Source: Parasphingorhabdus litoris DSM 22379
GTDB taxonomy: Bacteria > Pseudomonadota > Alphaproteobacteria > Sphingomonadales > Sphingomonadaceae
Assembly (NCBI RefSeq): GCF_020906275.1
Contig: NZ_CP086727.1
Location: 2,108,001 to 2,172,000 of the forward strand
Length of the DNA stretch: 64,000 bases
Direction of reading: 5' to 3'
A program made the position numbers and the translations under genes. The notes below the pieces were generated by a model. That model had not been told where the DNA came from, ran no database searches, and saw nothing but the letters and a program-made list of their open reading frames with translations. Every line of letters begins with the position of its first letter. Within the stretch, counting starts at the first letter, position 1. This document shows, piece after piece, positions 46,136-56,700 of the stretch.

Positions 46136-47610
46136 GCTATTTTCCTTTTCACCGCAACCATATGATCGTGTGCCAGCTCTGTTTCATATTCAAATAAAAT
46201 ACGGTCCAAAGTCTGGCTGATCTTCGTTTGCGTGCGGACCATTTCAATCTTGGGCCATGTGGTACGCTCGCCAAGTTGAATGAGCTCAGTGATCTCTTCT
46301 ACCGTTAGATCACTGAGAATTTTAGACGGGCTCCAAAACATTGTTGGCCGTATGATATTGATATCGCCCGTATAATCCTGGTTAATAACGGACAATGTCA
46401 TATTTGCCATGCTATTCAGTCGCGGAAAATAGGACAATGGTTTCTGCATGATTTCGACATTGGCATTGAGCCAAGCCTTCATTGTCGAGGTGGTCGCATT
46501 TCTAATTGCAGAAATCGGCGTTCTTTGCTGTTTCACATCAGTGGCAAAAGGCGTGATCAGTGGATTGGCTTGGCTGACGATATGATGATTAACACCATAG
46601 AGTCTTCCTAGCCGCTTAGCAGGTAAATCGTGGGTTACAGAACCATCCACCCATTTGCGATTGGGTAAATAGGGTTTGCGTTCGCCTTTGTGGTCCTTGG
46701 CTGCCAACGTGACTGGCGGATAGACGCCGGGCACAGCGCAGGAAGCCATAACTGCTTCACGAATATAAACATTGGGCGAGGCAATAGCGTTTAAAAGGCG
46801 CGATGTCTGATGCTTTTCCGCCGGTGCGATTGAAACATTTAAGTGCCGTCCGGTCAGTTCATAAGCTTCCTGAAATGTGAGATCGGGAATCATCGTCGCG
46901 ATCCGCTCACGTATCTCGTCAATTTTCAGACGCCTTGAACCACCGAATATACTCAAACCGGTCTGAGACGCTATTTCATCACTGCCTTCGGTGACCAGAT
47001 TCTCAGGTTCAAAAAAGGGTGGAATTTCGGAATCTACATGTGTGCTAATCAAGGCACCAACGATCGAACCACCGCTAGAACCAGACATGATATGTGGCAA
47101 AAGACCTTCAGACCACAAAGCCTTTACCACGCCCATATGGAAATAGAGAAACGCACCTGATCCACTCATCAAAAAGGCTGAACGGCCATAGCAATGTTGG
47201 GCGCGGCGAAAGAAATCCAGTTTCTCTTCAAATGGAATATCATCAACCTTGTCGCTCGCCAGATATTCCAGCGAATTGACGATGGCATCGACATAGTCCT
47301 GGATCAGTTGCTTGGTACCGAATTTGGCTTTCTGGTGCAGGCGGTCATTGCCCATGCCATCCATATTGCCATGAATGCCTTCATTCAGTGCATAGAGCAG
47401 ACCTGCATTATCCTGCGCTTTCCAAAGCTTCGACAAGCGCTTGAGCCGGCGGCGGATTGAGACATTATCGAAATGCTTGCTTTCATCCGCAGCCTTCCAT
47501 TTGTCGACTCCGGTAGAGCGATCATGCGCAGCAGCAGCGTCAGACCATTCGGAATAATTTTCCGCCTGGGCCATCGCCTTTTCCATCTTCAAAGTGGTAT
47601 TCAAAATCAT
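46132..47610 (-). CDS. Patatin-like phospholipase with DUF3336 (TAG lipase-like)
   Basis: The 492-residue protein has an N-terminal DUF3336 region (SIRRRLKRLSKLW, DNAGLLYALNEGIHGNMDGMG) and a patatin domain with the G-x-S-x-G nucleophile in MSGSSGGSIVGA and the partner Asp in WVDGSVTHDLP. This DUF3336-patatin layout matches eukaryotic sugar-dependent triacylglycerol lipases, so mobilisation of stored triacylglycerol is likely. Start choice is uncertain: in-frame Met at residues 9 and 13 (MEKAMAQAENYSEW) are equally likely. It lies downstream of the WS/DGAT gene. Confidence 0.88.
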   Translation of the reverse strand: MILNTTLKMEKAMAQAENYSEWSDAAAAHDRSTGVDKWKAADESKHFDNVSIRRRLKRLSKLWKAQDNAGLLYALNEGIHGNMDGMGNDRLHQKAKFGTKQLIQDYVDAIVNSLEYLASDKVDDIPFEEKLDFFRRAQHCYGRSAFLMSGSGAFLYFHMGVVKALWSEGLLPHIMSGSSGGSIVGALISTHVDSEIPPFFEPENLVTEGSDEIASQTGLSIFGGSRRLKIDEIRERIATMIPDLTFQEAYELTGRHLNVSIAPAEKHQTSRLLNAIASPNVYIREAVMASCAVPGVYPPVTLAAKDHKGERKPYLPNRKWVDGSVTHDLPAKRLGRLYGVNHHIVSQANPLITPFATDVKQQRTPISAIRNATTSTMKAWLNANVEIMQKPLSYFPRLNSMANMTLSVINQDYTGDINIIRPTMFWSPSKILSDLTVEEITELIQLGERTTWPKIEMVRTQTKISQTLDRILFEYETELAHDHMVAVKRKIA

Positions 47611-47696
47611 ATTTTACTCGCTTACTGAAAGACCGAATACACGTATTCCTGCAGAAAGACACCTGTTAACGGCAATATCCGCTGGTTATCCACTGC

Positions 47697-49241
47697 TTAT
47701 TTCGCCTTGTTAACCGGCGTTTTTCTGGGTTTCTTTGACACCCTGCGGTACATAACCGAGCCATCTTTTGGTGAGGGAGAATTTTTTGCGGATGATGTTT
47801 TGGTTGTCGCTTTACGGACGCCTCCCGAAGTTTTGGCAGCTTTGAGTTGGTTGAAAGCCGCTAAGATACACTCTCGGAAAAACTCAATGTCGGGCATGAT
47901 TTTGCGATCCGTCGTGATCGCAAAGGACATAGTGCCATTGTAACTCGGCGTCGCGATAAACAGCCCCATTCCATTACCTAAAGGCGCCATGCCATATTGG
48001 TGCGTTAGCTCTGCACCATTCATGTACATCGGAATTTGTGGCCCAGGAACGTTCGAAATAAACACATTGCTCATCTTGGGCGCAAAACGCTCGCTGGTGA
48101 GGATCTTGGCCACTCCAGCCATGGTCGCGCCTGGAATATGTTGGGTCAGATCAGTCATAATCCTTGCACTCAATCCGGATTTGGCCGCCTTCGTTTCCCT
48201 TGTAGTATTGCGGATAGCCTCCAATCGCTCCAATGGATTGGCAATATTAGTCCAAAGCTTCACCGTCATCGCGGTTATTTTGTTGCCTGGCGTATTTTCC
48301 TGCCCCTGCCGCTTTCGAGCATTGACCGGAGCAACGCCAACCAAAGTTTCTTTCGGCAATTCTTTATGCTTCATAAGATATTTGCGCAGTGCGCCGCTGC
48401 AGATTGCCAGCACAACATCATTAATTGTCGCGCCTTCAACTTTGGTTCGCATGGCTTTGAGATCGTTCAAATCGAAACTGACCGCATCAAACATCTTGTG
48501 CGGTGAAACAGCGCCATTGAAACGCGTTTCAGGAACCAAGAGACTTCCCCCCTCTCCCTCTCCAGCCATGTTCTTCTGCGCAGCGTCCCAAAGGGTTGGT
48601 GTCAATTTCAATACGGCATTAGCCAGCTTGACCGGTGACGTCAGATTGCTTGAAAGCGCGCGATTCATGACGTCCGAAGGAGACGGCACATCGCCATAGT
48701 CCCAATCGGAATGAGGCACTTCTATCGCTGGCGTGCCCTTTGTATCCATATCGCTCAGAGCGGTAAAAAAATAGGCGGCCGAAGCACCATCGATGGCGGC
48801 ATGGTGCACTCGCGTTAAGATGGCATAGCTGCCCTTGCCATAGCCTTTGACACGATCCAGACCTTCGACGACATACATGTCCCAAAGCGGTCGGTTCATG
48901 TCCATGGGCTTGCTGAAATGGCGAGCTACGTGGATGCAAAATTGTCGCCAATCACCCGGCTCCGGCAGCCGCCCATGCGAAATATGGGCTTCGATATCGA
49001 AATGCTCGTCCTTAATCCAATAGGGGTGATCAACATCAAACGGTAACCGATAAAGCTTTCGTTTGAACACGGGCGATATATGCAACCGGCTGCGAACATG
49101 CTCAATTATATCTTTGAAGCGCACTTTCTTAGTCGGCGCGGTTGACGGGTTATAGACATAGACAGCCATGACATGAGTCAGGTTTTCGGGCGTCTGAATG
49201 TAAAGGAACTGGGCGTCTTGGGCACTAAGCTGATGCAACAT
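47697..49241 (-). CDS. Wax ester synthase/diacylglycerol acyltransferase (WS/DGAT)
   Basis: WS/DGAT esterifies acyl-CoA to fatty alcohol or diacylglycerol, making wax esters or triacylglycerol. The 514-residue protein has the active-site HHxxxDG (146-152, HHAAIDG), the PLWDMYVVEGL start-of-domain signature (about 118-128), and FISNVPGPQIPMYMNGA with GLFIATPSYNGTMSFAITTD in the second half. The start follows an AAAGGAG site. A basic tail of about 45 residues (KATTKTSSAKNSPSPK ...) extends beyond the domain, unusual for the family. It lies directly after the PlsB-like gene. Confidence 0.93.
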   Translation of the reverse strand: MLHQLSAQDAQFLYIQTPENLTHVMAVYVYNPSTAPTKKVRFKDIIEHVRSRLHISPVFKRKLYRLPFDVDHPYWIKDEHFDIEAHISHGRLPEPGDWRQFCIHVARHFSKPMDMNRPLWDMYVVEGLDRVKGYGKGSYAILTRVHHAAIDGASAAYFFTALSDMDTKGTPAIEVPHSDWDYGDVPSPSDVMNRALSSNLTSPVKLANAVLKLTPTLWDAAQKNMAGEGEGGSLLVPETRFNGAVSPHKMFDAVSFDLNDLKAMRTKVEGATINDVVLAICSGALRKYLMKHKELPKETLVGVAPVNARKRQGQENTPGNKITAMTVKLWTNIANPLERLEAIRNTTRETKAAKSGLSARIMTDLTQHIPGATMAGVAKILTSERFAPKMSNVFISNVPGPQIPMYMNGAELTHQYGMAPLGNGMGLFIATPSYNGTMSFAITTDRKIMPDIEFFRECILAAFNQLKAAKTSGGVRKATTKTSSAKNSPSPKDGSVMYRRVSKKPRKTPVNKAK

Positions 49242-49267
49242 AAGCTGCTCCTTTAGATCGGATAGTT

Positions 49268-51613
49268 TTAGTCAAAAATTTTGTCGGCAAGGCTCAACAC
49301 TTCGAGGCGCGATTTTTCCATCCGCCGTGATAATGCCCGAAACTTACGAAGCAATGCTTTGCGCTTGGCAATGGTCTCTTCCGTTGTTTCACCGGTCAAG
49401 CCTTGGCTAGCAGCCATTTTAAAGCCGTTTTCGAACAAAATTTTGCCAATGGAAGCCTCACTGGTGATACGCCGCAACAGATACGCTTGGCGCCCCTCTT
49501 TCAGTGCGGATTCAACACAATGCTGCTTATCGATAACCTCACCAGGAGCCAATCGTGACAAGATATCCAATACAACAGTGTAAGACTCCACAAAGGGTAA
49601 AAATACAGCATGGCCAATCAGAGGCTGAAAGCGGTTGGTCAGGCTTTTAAGCAAGACACCGCCTTTGTCTAATTTCATTTCCCAATCAGGACAGGCGCGT
49701 GTCAATTCGGCTTCGAGATTTTTGCGATACTCGTCCTTGGGTGGATAGAAAAATTCAAATTTAAACAAATCACGCAATCGTTCCGTTTCTGACCAAAACA
49801 CATCACGCGCAAGATTATCCTTTTCTTCTCTAGCCTTTAGTAGCGATAGTTCAATAATCGCTTTATCAAGAAAATGATGAATTATGGAGTTGCGATAATA
49901 GCTTGCTAAGGGGTGTTTTTCGGGTTGGATGGCATAAACTGTGCTAGACCCTTGATCATAGCGTACGAACAATCCGCTGTTCACAAGCGTATCGACAACC
50001 TTCTGGATGCCTTCCAGATTTTGACGCGTTAAATCGTCGCTGAAACGAATATTGCGTTCCTGTGCCCACTCAACAAAGAAATTTATCACTGCCCGCAACT
50101 CATCGGCGGTCATGGCCCTAGGTGCGGTGCCCAAAAGGCTCAAACACATTAAGGATGTTAGGGTTAGCGGCGTCGCACGGTTGGCCTCAACCGCAACTTC
50201 AAAGGCAATTTTAGAAAGCCCGATCCGGTCATCCGGCTCTGGTGCCTGATTTACAACAACCGGTTTGCCAAAATCAACGTATACCTTGCCCATTGGTTCC
50301 CGTAAGCTGCGGAGATAGCCGACGAACCAACTCAGTGATTCCGCCTTTTTTATACGCCCTGTTTGCTCACTAGCATATTCCTCAACATCACGAATGAGGT
50401 CGAAACTTGTGACAACGGGAATGATGTGGACATTCTCAATGTCATTCAGATTAGCACTATCCATGACATATTTAAGCAGTCCATAGCGTGGTGGCATAAG
50501 CTTTCCGAGCCGAGAACGCGTACCCTCGAACGCCCAGGTCATCGGAAACCGTTTTTCTAGTAAATAGCTGACATAGTGGCGCAAAACGAGCTTATAGACC
50601 GGATTATTTTCAAAGCTGCGGCGAATGAAGATCGTGCCTGCCCGGCGTAGAACGAAACCAAGCCCAAAAAAGTCGAGATTAATCCCGCCAAATACATGCA
50701 CCATCGGTAGATCGTTTTGATAGGCCAAATCGGTTGGCGTTACGCCATCAATATAGGTTTTATGCGTGAACAGAAGCAGCGTTGGATGATCTCGCATCGT
50801 TTTACGCAATCGGGCGAGTTCATCCTTGTTGAAAACAATCTCATCTTCATAGCCTTGCGACAACATGAAGCGATCAAGCTTGGCTTTCATATCAATGAAA
50901 AAGGCGCTCGGCCGAGCGATCAACTCTTTCATATATTTAGCCGCTTCTTCGTATAGAGCTGCTTCTGGTTTATCGAGATCTGCCGCGAGGTCAGTCATAG
51001 CAGCACGAAATTTTGGGCTAGTCCGCAAGCCATCAGCAACAAACCTTGGAACTTTATAACGCCGTCCACGCAGACCACGCTCTTCAATATCCAAGACAAG
51101 CCCTGCTTGACGGACAACAAAACCCGCAAACTCGTTCTCACCGTCGCTTTGCACCTCAACGGGATTTTGATGTTCAAAGCGTTGCCGCAGGTCTCCAATC
51201 GTCGCCGGCTGTCCTATCAGACAATGTGCACGGCGCTTATTGCGAAGCAATATTGTTCTTGCCCGAAAACTGCCCGGGGTGCGAGGATCACCGAACAGAG
51301 CATGTCGCTTTCTCAAAGCGCGACTTTTCTCAAAATCAGGAATTCGCCACGCAATACGCACCGGTATTACCAGCGTATCTGGCTCAGCATCCAGTTTTCG
51401 AGTTAATTCCTTTAATCGCAAACGTGCACGTTCATCAGATATGGGAAGGCTAACCCAGTTTATTTCCTGGTCCGGACCGCCCTCGGCAAGGGAGGTATGC
51501 AACCAATCCAGAAGATAGCGACGCTCAACACGATTGCGTGCATCGATGACAAATAGTTTTGGCCCCTGTGTCAACAGGGGGACCGCTTTCGCTATTGCCG
51601 TCGATTCATCCAT
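49268..51613 (-). CDS. plsB: Glycerol-3-phosphate acyltransferase (PlsB type)
   Basis: The enzyme makes lysophosphatidate from glycerol-3-phosphate and acyl-ACP or acyl-CoA. The 781-residue protein has the acyltransferase motif HKTYID (H284 to D289, variant of HxxxxD) and the FEGTRSRLGKLMPPR block, with a long C-terminal helical region, as in PlsB/GPAT proteins of about 780-800 residues. The match to mycobacterial PlsB2 (Rv2482c) in size and gene order is noteworthy. It starts nine bases after the PlsC-like stop. Confidence 0.93.
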   Translation of the reverse strand: MDESTAIAKAVPLLTQGPKLFVIDARNRVERRYLLDWLHTSLAEGGPDQEINWVSLPISDERARLRLKELTRKLDAEPDTLVIPVRIAWRIPDFEKSRALRKRHALFGDPRTPGSFRARTILLRNKRRAHCLIGQPATIGDLRQRFEHQNPVEVQSDGENEFAGFVVRQAGLVLDIEERGLRGRRYKVPRFVADGLRTSPKFRAAMTDLAADLDKPEAALYEEAAKYMKELIARPSAFFIDMKAKLDRFMLSQGYEDEIVFNKDELARLRKTMRDHPTLLLFTHKTYIDGVTPTDLAYQNDLPMVHVFGGINLDFFGLGFVLRRAGTIFIRRSFENNPVYKLVLRHYVSYLLEKRFPMTWAFEGTRSRLGKLMPPRYGLLKYVMDSANLNDIENVHIIPVVTSFDLIRDVEEYASEQTGRIKKAESLSWFVGYLRSLREPMGKVYVDFGKPVVVNQAPEPDDRIGLSKIAFEVAVEANRATPLTLTSLMCLSLLGTAPRAMTADELRAVINFFVEWAQERNIRFSDDLTRQNLEGIQKVVDTLVNSGLFVRYDQGSSTVYAIQPEKHPLASYYRNSIIHHFLDKAIIELSLLKAREEKDNLARDVFWSETERLRDLFKFEFFYPPKDEYRKNLEAELTRACPDWEMKLDKGGVLLKSLTNRFQPLIGHAVFLPFVESYTVVLDILSRLAPGEVIDKQHCVESALKEGRQAYLLRRITSEASIGKILFENGFKMAASQGLTGETTEETIAKRKALLRKFRALSRRMEKSRLEVLSLADKIFD

Positions 51614-51622
51614 TCTGCCTCA

Positions 51623-53353
51623 CTATTTTTTCGAACCAGATGCCTTTTTGGGGGTCGCCTTTCGAGCAACAGCTTTTTTGGCCACTGGCTTTCTCGTTGG
51701 TGCTTTTTTTGTGGCGACCTTCTTGGTAGAAGCCGCTCGCGCGCTTAATTTGACCGTCTTCGTTGCACCGGCTTTTTTCGCTGCAGTCTTTTGCGGCTGA
51801 GAATTTTTCCTCGCTGCTGGCGTCGCTTTCTTGGGAACTGCTTTTCTGGTGACCTTTGCTTTTTTTACACTTGTCGCGGTAGTACGCTTTGCACCAGGTT
51901 TGGCAGCAACGGGCACCAGATCTTCATCATTTTGCCCAAGTGCTTTTAGGAACATGCCCCTCACCTCAGCAACATGATCATCTAGAGTTGTTTTCTTCCA
52001 TTTGCTCGTATCAACCGGCGGCAAAATATCAACTTTCACCGTGGCCGGCCGCATTACAAATTCATTTTTGGGAGCAACATCACCGGCATTGTGGATCACA
52101 ATGGGAACCATCGGCACGCCGGCCTGCATGGCCAAATGGAAAGCGCCCTTTTTGAATGGCCCAACCTTGGGTGATAAAGTACGTGTGCCTTCTGGCGCGA
52201 TGCAGATCGATTTTCCATCAACCTTAATTGCGTCAACTAGAGGCTCCATCGCCTTGATTGCATTGCGGCCATCAGCGCGATCAACGAATACGGTGCCTGC
52301 CATTTCCATGACCTTTCCGATGACTGGCGTATCCTTTACCTCTTTCTTGGCAATGCCTCCGACGTCCTTGCGCACTAGTTTCGCCATGATCATTACATCG
52401 GCTTTACTCTGATGGTTGAAGACAAAGATGCAGGGCCTGTTGACCCAGAGATTTTCCTCTCCACTAATATCCAGTTCAACGCCCGTGAGAGCGGTTGCAA
52501 TATCTCCGAACAGACCCGTCGAAAAATTTGTTGCTTCCCGTTGGGATCCCGTCAGCGCCCAGATCGGCAATCCGGCGACGAAAGAGGTTACGAGTGACCC
52601 GGTCGCATATATGGTCCGGAGATAATCAACCGGCTTCCCCTGCCCCCGGCTGTCAAATTTTTGCAGTGGCCAATCGCGTTCTTTGGCCACTTCCGTCAAT
52701 TTGCTATTTGGATTAAGGGGCCTTGGTTTGCCGACCCGTTCCAACAACTCAATATCATCATAACTGTCTGAGTAAAAATAGCTTTTATCGAGATCAAGCT
52801 TATATTCCTCGGCTAGTTTTTCTGCCGCAATAACCTTGCCTTCGCCAAAACAAAGTGGGCGAATGATATTGCCCGTAAACTCGCCATTCTCAACTTCATA
52901 TTGAGAGCACAACACATGTTCGATATTCAAATCACGGGCAGTCGGTTCAATCTGATAGATTGTCGCTGACGATACAATAGCAACGGTATGACCTTTCGCC
53001 ATATGCGCTTCAATCAATGCTCGCGACTCTGGGTATACTTTTCGAGCAATATGCTTCTGATACAACTCTTCACCAAATTCGAAATAGCTATCCTCGGTGA
53101 CGCCCTTCATGAATTTGGACGCTGCCGTCATCAGGCCGGAGAACCCCATACTCCCCATGCTGTATTGCGCCATCACATTGGCCGTTTCGACCAATTCTTC
53201 GGCGGTCATCTCCCGGCGTTTGATCTTCTCCCACAGCATAGCTGTGGCCGAATATCCGGCGATAATCGTACCATCAAAATCAAACAAAGCTGCAATATGC
53301 GGCCCTTCGGGCGCTTTCAGCACATCTTCCAGATGAGTATCTCGATCCACCAT
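51623..53353 (-). CDS. plsC: HAD phosphatase-PlsC acyltransferase fusion with histone-H1-like tail
   Basis: The 576-residue protein has three parts. Residues about 20-240 form a HAD-IB phosphatase domain (DFDGT, D25 and D27, then SSATIYQIEPT, and SDSYDDIELL). Residues about 300-470 form a PlsC-type lysophosphatidate acyltransferase (NHQSKAD with H314 and D319, and PEGTRTLS). The last 94 residues, about 483-576, have 26 Lys and 6 Arg, many Ala/Pro/Thr and no acidic residue, like histone H1. HAD-PlsC fusions are known (M. tuberculosis Rv2483c); the H1-like tail is the unusual part. It is the first gene of the lipid run and has a GAGGAG ribosome site. Confidence 0.92.
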   Translation of the reverse strand: MVDRDTHLEDVLKAPEGPHIAALFDFDGTIIAGYSATAMLWEKIKRREMTAEELVETANVMAQYSMGSMGFSGLMTAASKFMKGVTEDSYFEFGEELYQKHIARKVYPESRALIEAHMAKGHTVAIVSSATIYQIEPTARDLNIEHVLCSQYEVENGEFTGNIIRPLCFGEGKVIAAEKLAEEYKLDLDKSYFYSDSYDDIELLERVGKPRPLNPNSKLTEVAKERDWPLQKFDSRGQGKPVDYLRTIYATGSLVTSFVAGLPIWALTGSQREATNFSTGLFGDIATALTGVELDISGEENLWVNRPCIFVFNHQSKADVMIMAKLVRKDVGGIAKKEVKDTPVIGKVMEMAGTVFVDRADGRNAIKAMEPLVDAIKVDGKSICIAPEGTRTLSPKVGPFKKGAFHLAMQAGVPMVPIVIHNAGDVAPKNEFVMRPATVKVDILPPVDTSKWKKTTLDDHVAEVRGMFLKALGQNDEDLVPVAAKPGAKRTTATSVKKAKVTRKAVPKKATPAARKNSQPQKTAAKKAGATKTVKLSARAASTKKVATKKAPTRKPVAKKAVARKATPKKASGSKK

Positions 53354-53707
53354 ATTGCTCCTCAGATTTTACCGATCCCCTTGATCAGAAAGTCATCCTG
53401 CCAAAAAAAAGCAGCGTTTCACAGTCTTTATTGGCCGTTCGGACAAATTGATGGCGATTTCAGTTCTCATGTCCGATTCTGAACCATCGAGAGGCCTTAA
53501 TAAATCCAACCCGAATCTGATCGAAATTTATGAAAATCGAGCAAATTCTGGTTGTTAGTCATCAAAAATTTGAACGTTGATGAGATCAATCAGTCGGAAA
53601 TCCGCGATCTTCTTTGGTTACAATGTCATTAATCCATCTTTTTGCGCACTGGTTAACAAACCACCCCTATCTCGTTCATTATAAGTTCGTGGGTGAACGG
53701 GGAACAA
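53354..53707. promoter_or_regulatory. 354-base divergent intergenic region
   Basis: No gene, tRNA or strong hairpin is seen here. The part towards the protease gene is AT-rich (about 53520-53690), and must hold the promoters for the lipid run (minus) and for the protease/GGDEF pair (plus). A few short near-repeats (ATCAATC, GATCAG) occur but none is convincing. Confidence 0.4.
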
Positions 53708-56700
53708 ATGAGACGACCATCAAACTATCGCTCTAGCAAATTGGCTATTGCAACGATCATGTTCGGGATGTCTGCTCCATCTTTGGCGCAGAGCACAGAT
53801 CCTGTCGTGGAAGATCCAGTTGCGAGTACAGGCGAGCAAGCCCAAAGCGCTACTGCTCCTGGCAATCAGGATGTGCGCCCTATCGTTCCGATGGGCGGCA
53901 GCATCGATCCGTTCTCAGGATCCATCGATCCATTCTCGGGTACAATCGACCCCTTCTCAGGTTCCATCGACCCCTTTAGCGGTTCTATTGACCCCTTTGC
54001 TGGCAACATCAATCCGTTTGAAGGAAATATTGATCCGTTTGCGGGCAATCTAAATCCATTTCATGGTGAGATCCGAGCGCTCTGGGGTGCCATTGATCCT
54101 TTTGGCGGCAATCTCGATCCATTTGCAGGAAATGTTGATCCATTTGCTGGGAATGTTGATCCATTTTACGGCAACATCGACCCGTTTGTGGGACAGACAG
54201 ATCCGTTAAGCGGTGTTGTTCTGCCAAGCTATATGGAGATCAACTCTTTTTGGCATGAATTTGGCGCCAAATGGAGAGAGGTCAATTTGCTGGTGAACGA
54301 GATCCAGTCAGAGGGATTGACATACGACAGATATCAGGAAATTCAATCGCAAAGCAATTTGCTTGTAAGTCAATCTGAAACAGTTTGGGATGATGCAATT
54401 TTGGCAAGAGAAGGATCTGCGACCAAATCCAGCTTCCTGACGCCTCTCCTCGCTAAATATGGAGTATCAGCTTCCAATCCAATCGGATTGATGAACTTGA
54501 CGAAAGCACAACGCGCGCAGCTTGTGACCGAATGGTTTGATGGTTTAATGCAATATAGTGGCCATGATCGTGTAGATCACTGGATGCGGACCATTAATTG
54601 GACGCCTGAACTGACCAAAATTCAAGGCAGCGGCGCCGATAGTGTTATCGGCATTTTGGACTCATCAATCGTCAACGACCCTGATCTCGAAGGAAATGTT
54701 TTCCATTCCGGCGGCTATCAGGCCCATGTTGGCGGACATGGCACCGGGGTAGCAAGCCTGCTTATTGCTGATCATGATGGTCAAGGCGTTATGGGCATTG
54801 CCCCCAATGCCTCGGTGGCCACTTATAATCCGTTTGACCATACAGGAACAGCCTCTTGGGATGATATTCGCGACGGTATCGTTTCGCTAAAAAGCGTGAA
54901 TGCTAGCGTTATCAACATGTCGCTTGGCGTCCCGGGTTGGACGCTCCACCCTGAATGGAATAATGTTTTCAACGACTCACAGGTCGCAAGTAATAGTAAA
55001 AATACAGTTTTTGTGGTTGCAGCCGGTAATGACGGACTGACCCAGACGCAGGATATCGAGTGGAAAGCAGTTAAAGACAATGGCTTGATTGTCGTAGGTT
55101 CAATTGATCCGTTGGGCAATATTTCCAATATTTCAAACCGCCCAGGATCAACCTGCCTGCTGGAAAAGGGAGTTTGCACAGGCACTTATCTGCGGGATCA
55201 GTTCATTGTTGCTCCAGGCGAGCTTATTTTGCTTTCTGATGGTGAAGGCGGTGTAACCCGCCGTTCTGGTACATCTTTTGCAGCTCCACTGGTATCGGGT
55301 GCGATCACCCTGCTGCATGACCGCTGGCCTTGGCTTGCGCAACATCCCGAAGAGTCAGTAAGCATCATCCTGAATTCCGCTAAGGATTTGGGAGAGCCAG
55401 GCGTAGACGATGTTTATGGTGTCGGTTTGCTTGATATAGAAGCGTCTCAATCACCTTTAGATTTCGGTGCTCTTGAAATCTATGAATATGTTAATGGTCA
55501 ACTGACACAACGCACAACCTCTCAAATCATTCAAGGCGGTGTAGGCGACACATGGAATGCCGACGGCGTTTTTCTGACCATGTTTGAGAACATTGGTGAC
55601 ACTTATCGTGATTTTGTTGTTCCGTTTTCTGATCAACTTATCGGACAGCAGTCCAGTATTACTGGATCTGAAGAGTATTTTCAGTCCTACATTACTGAAC
55701 GTTTTGTTGATTGGAACACCAGTCTGTCGAACCTCAATGCAAGTGGCGGATTTTCGGATGTCGCGAGTTATTCAACTCCGAAGCGGGAGGGTTGGAATTT
55801 TGCTATATCGGCGAGCAACCCGACACGTTATTTGACCAATGGCCGTCAGGGTGAATTGCCGCATAGTGCCGTGAAGTTTGGTGATGCCGCTGGCCAATTC
55901 TCATTCAATGCTGGTTATGGACAGGGTTCTATTGCCCTGCTTGGACAGCAGTCTTTTGGCCTGACTTCTGATTATGATACCGCAACTGGCGGTTTGAACC
56001 CGCTACTTGGCCTAGCGTCCGGCGGAGGATTTCTCGACGCAGAATTTGCGATTGCAAAGAATACCAAGGTTGCCGTTGGCTTGACCAATCGGCGCCTTGA
56101 TCATTCAGAAAATCAGGCGCTGACTGATGTGGAACGTGCGCAATTGCGCGGCGCGAAAGACTATCAGGCAAGCGCGTTCAACCTGCGTATGACGCATAAA
56201 CCCATCAAAGCGGCCACGATAAGTGTCAGCTTTGCATCTTTGGACGAAAAAGATGGCCTGCTTGGTGTGCAATCAGCACTACAAAATAATCTGCGATATG
56301 GTTCGAACAGTAAAACGGTGACCGTTGGTGCCAGCCTCGACTTGCCAGAAGGGGTGAACATCGCTGCGTCAGCTACAGCAGGGATTACCAAATCAAATGG
56401 CGGAATACGCCAGAATTTGCGCACGAGTGGCAATGTCAGAAGTTCTGCATATGCATTTTCAATCGGTAAAAAGGGACTGATGCGTAAGGATGACCGTCTG
56501 AGACTGTCATTTACTCAGCCGCTCCACATCGAGAAAGGCACGTTAGAATATAATGCAGTCGAAATCGTTGACCGCTCAACGGGTGAAATCGGAACCGTGA
56601 CACGTGACTTCAGTATTTCCGACAAAAATCGCCGTTTCACGGGAGAATTTCTCTATGCCACACCGGTTATGGGGGGCGGGGAGTTCTCACTCTTTGGACG

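Noticed and set aside
53893..54211. Regular 21-base DNA periodicity, at first sight like a CRISPR or VNTR
   Set aside because: It is the coding sequence for heptad repeats in a protease; units are not identical and there are no spacers.
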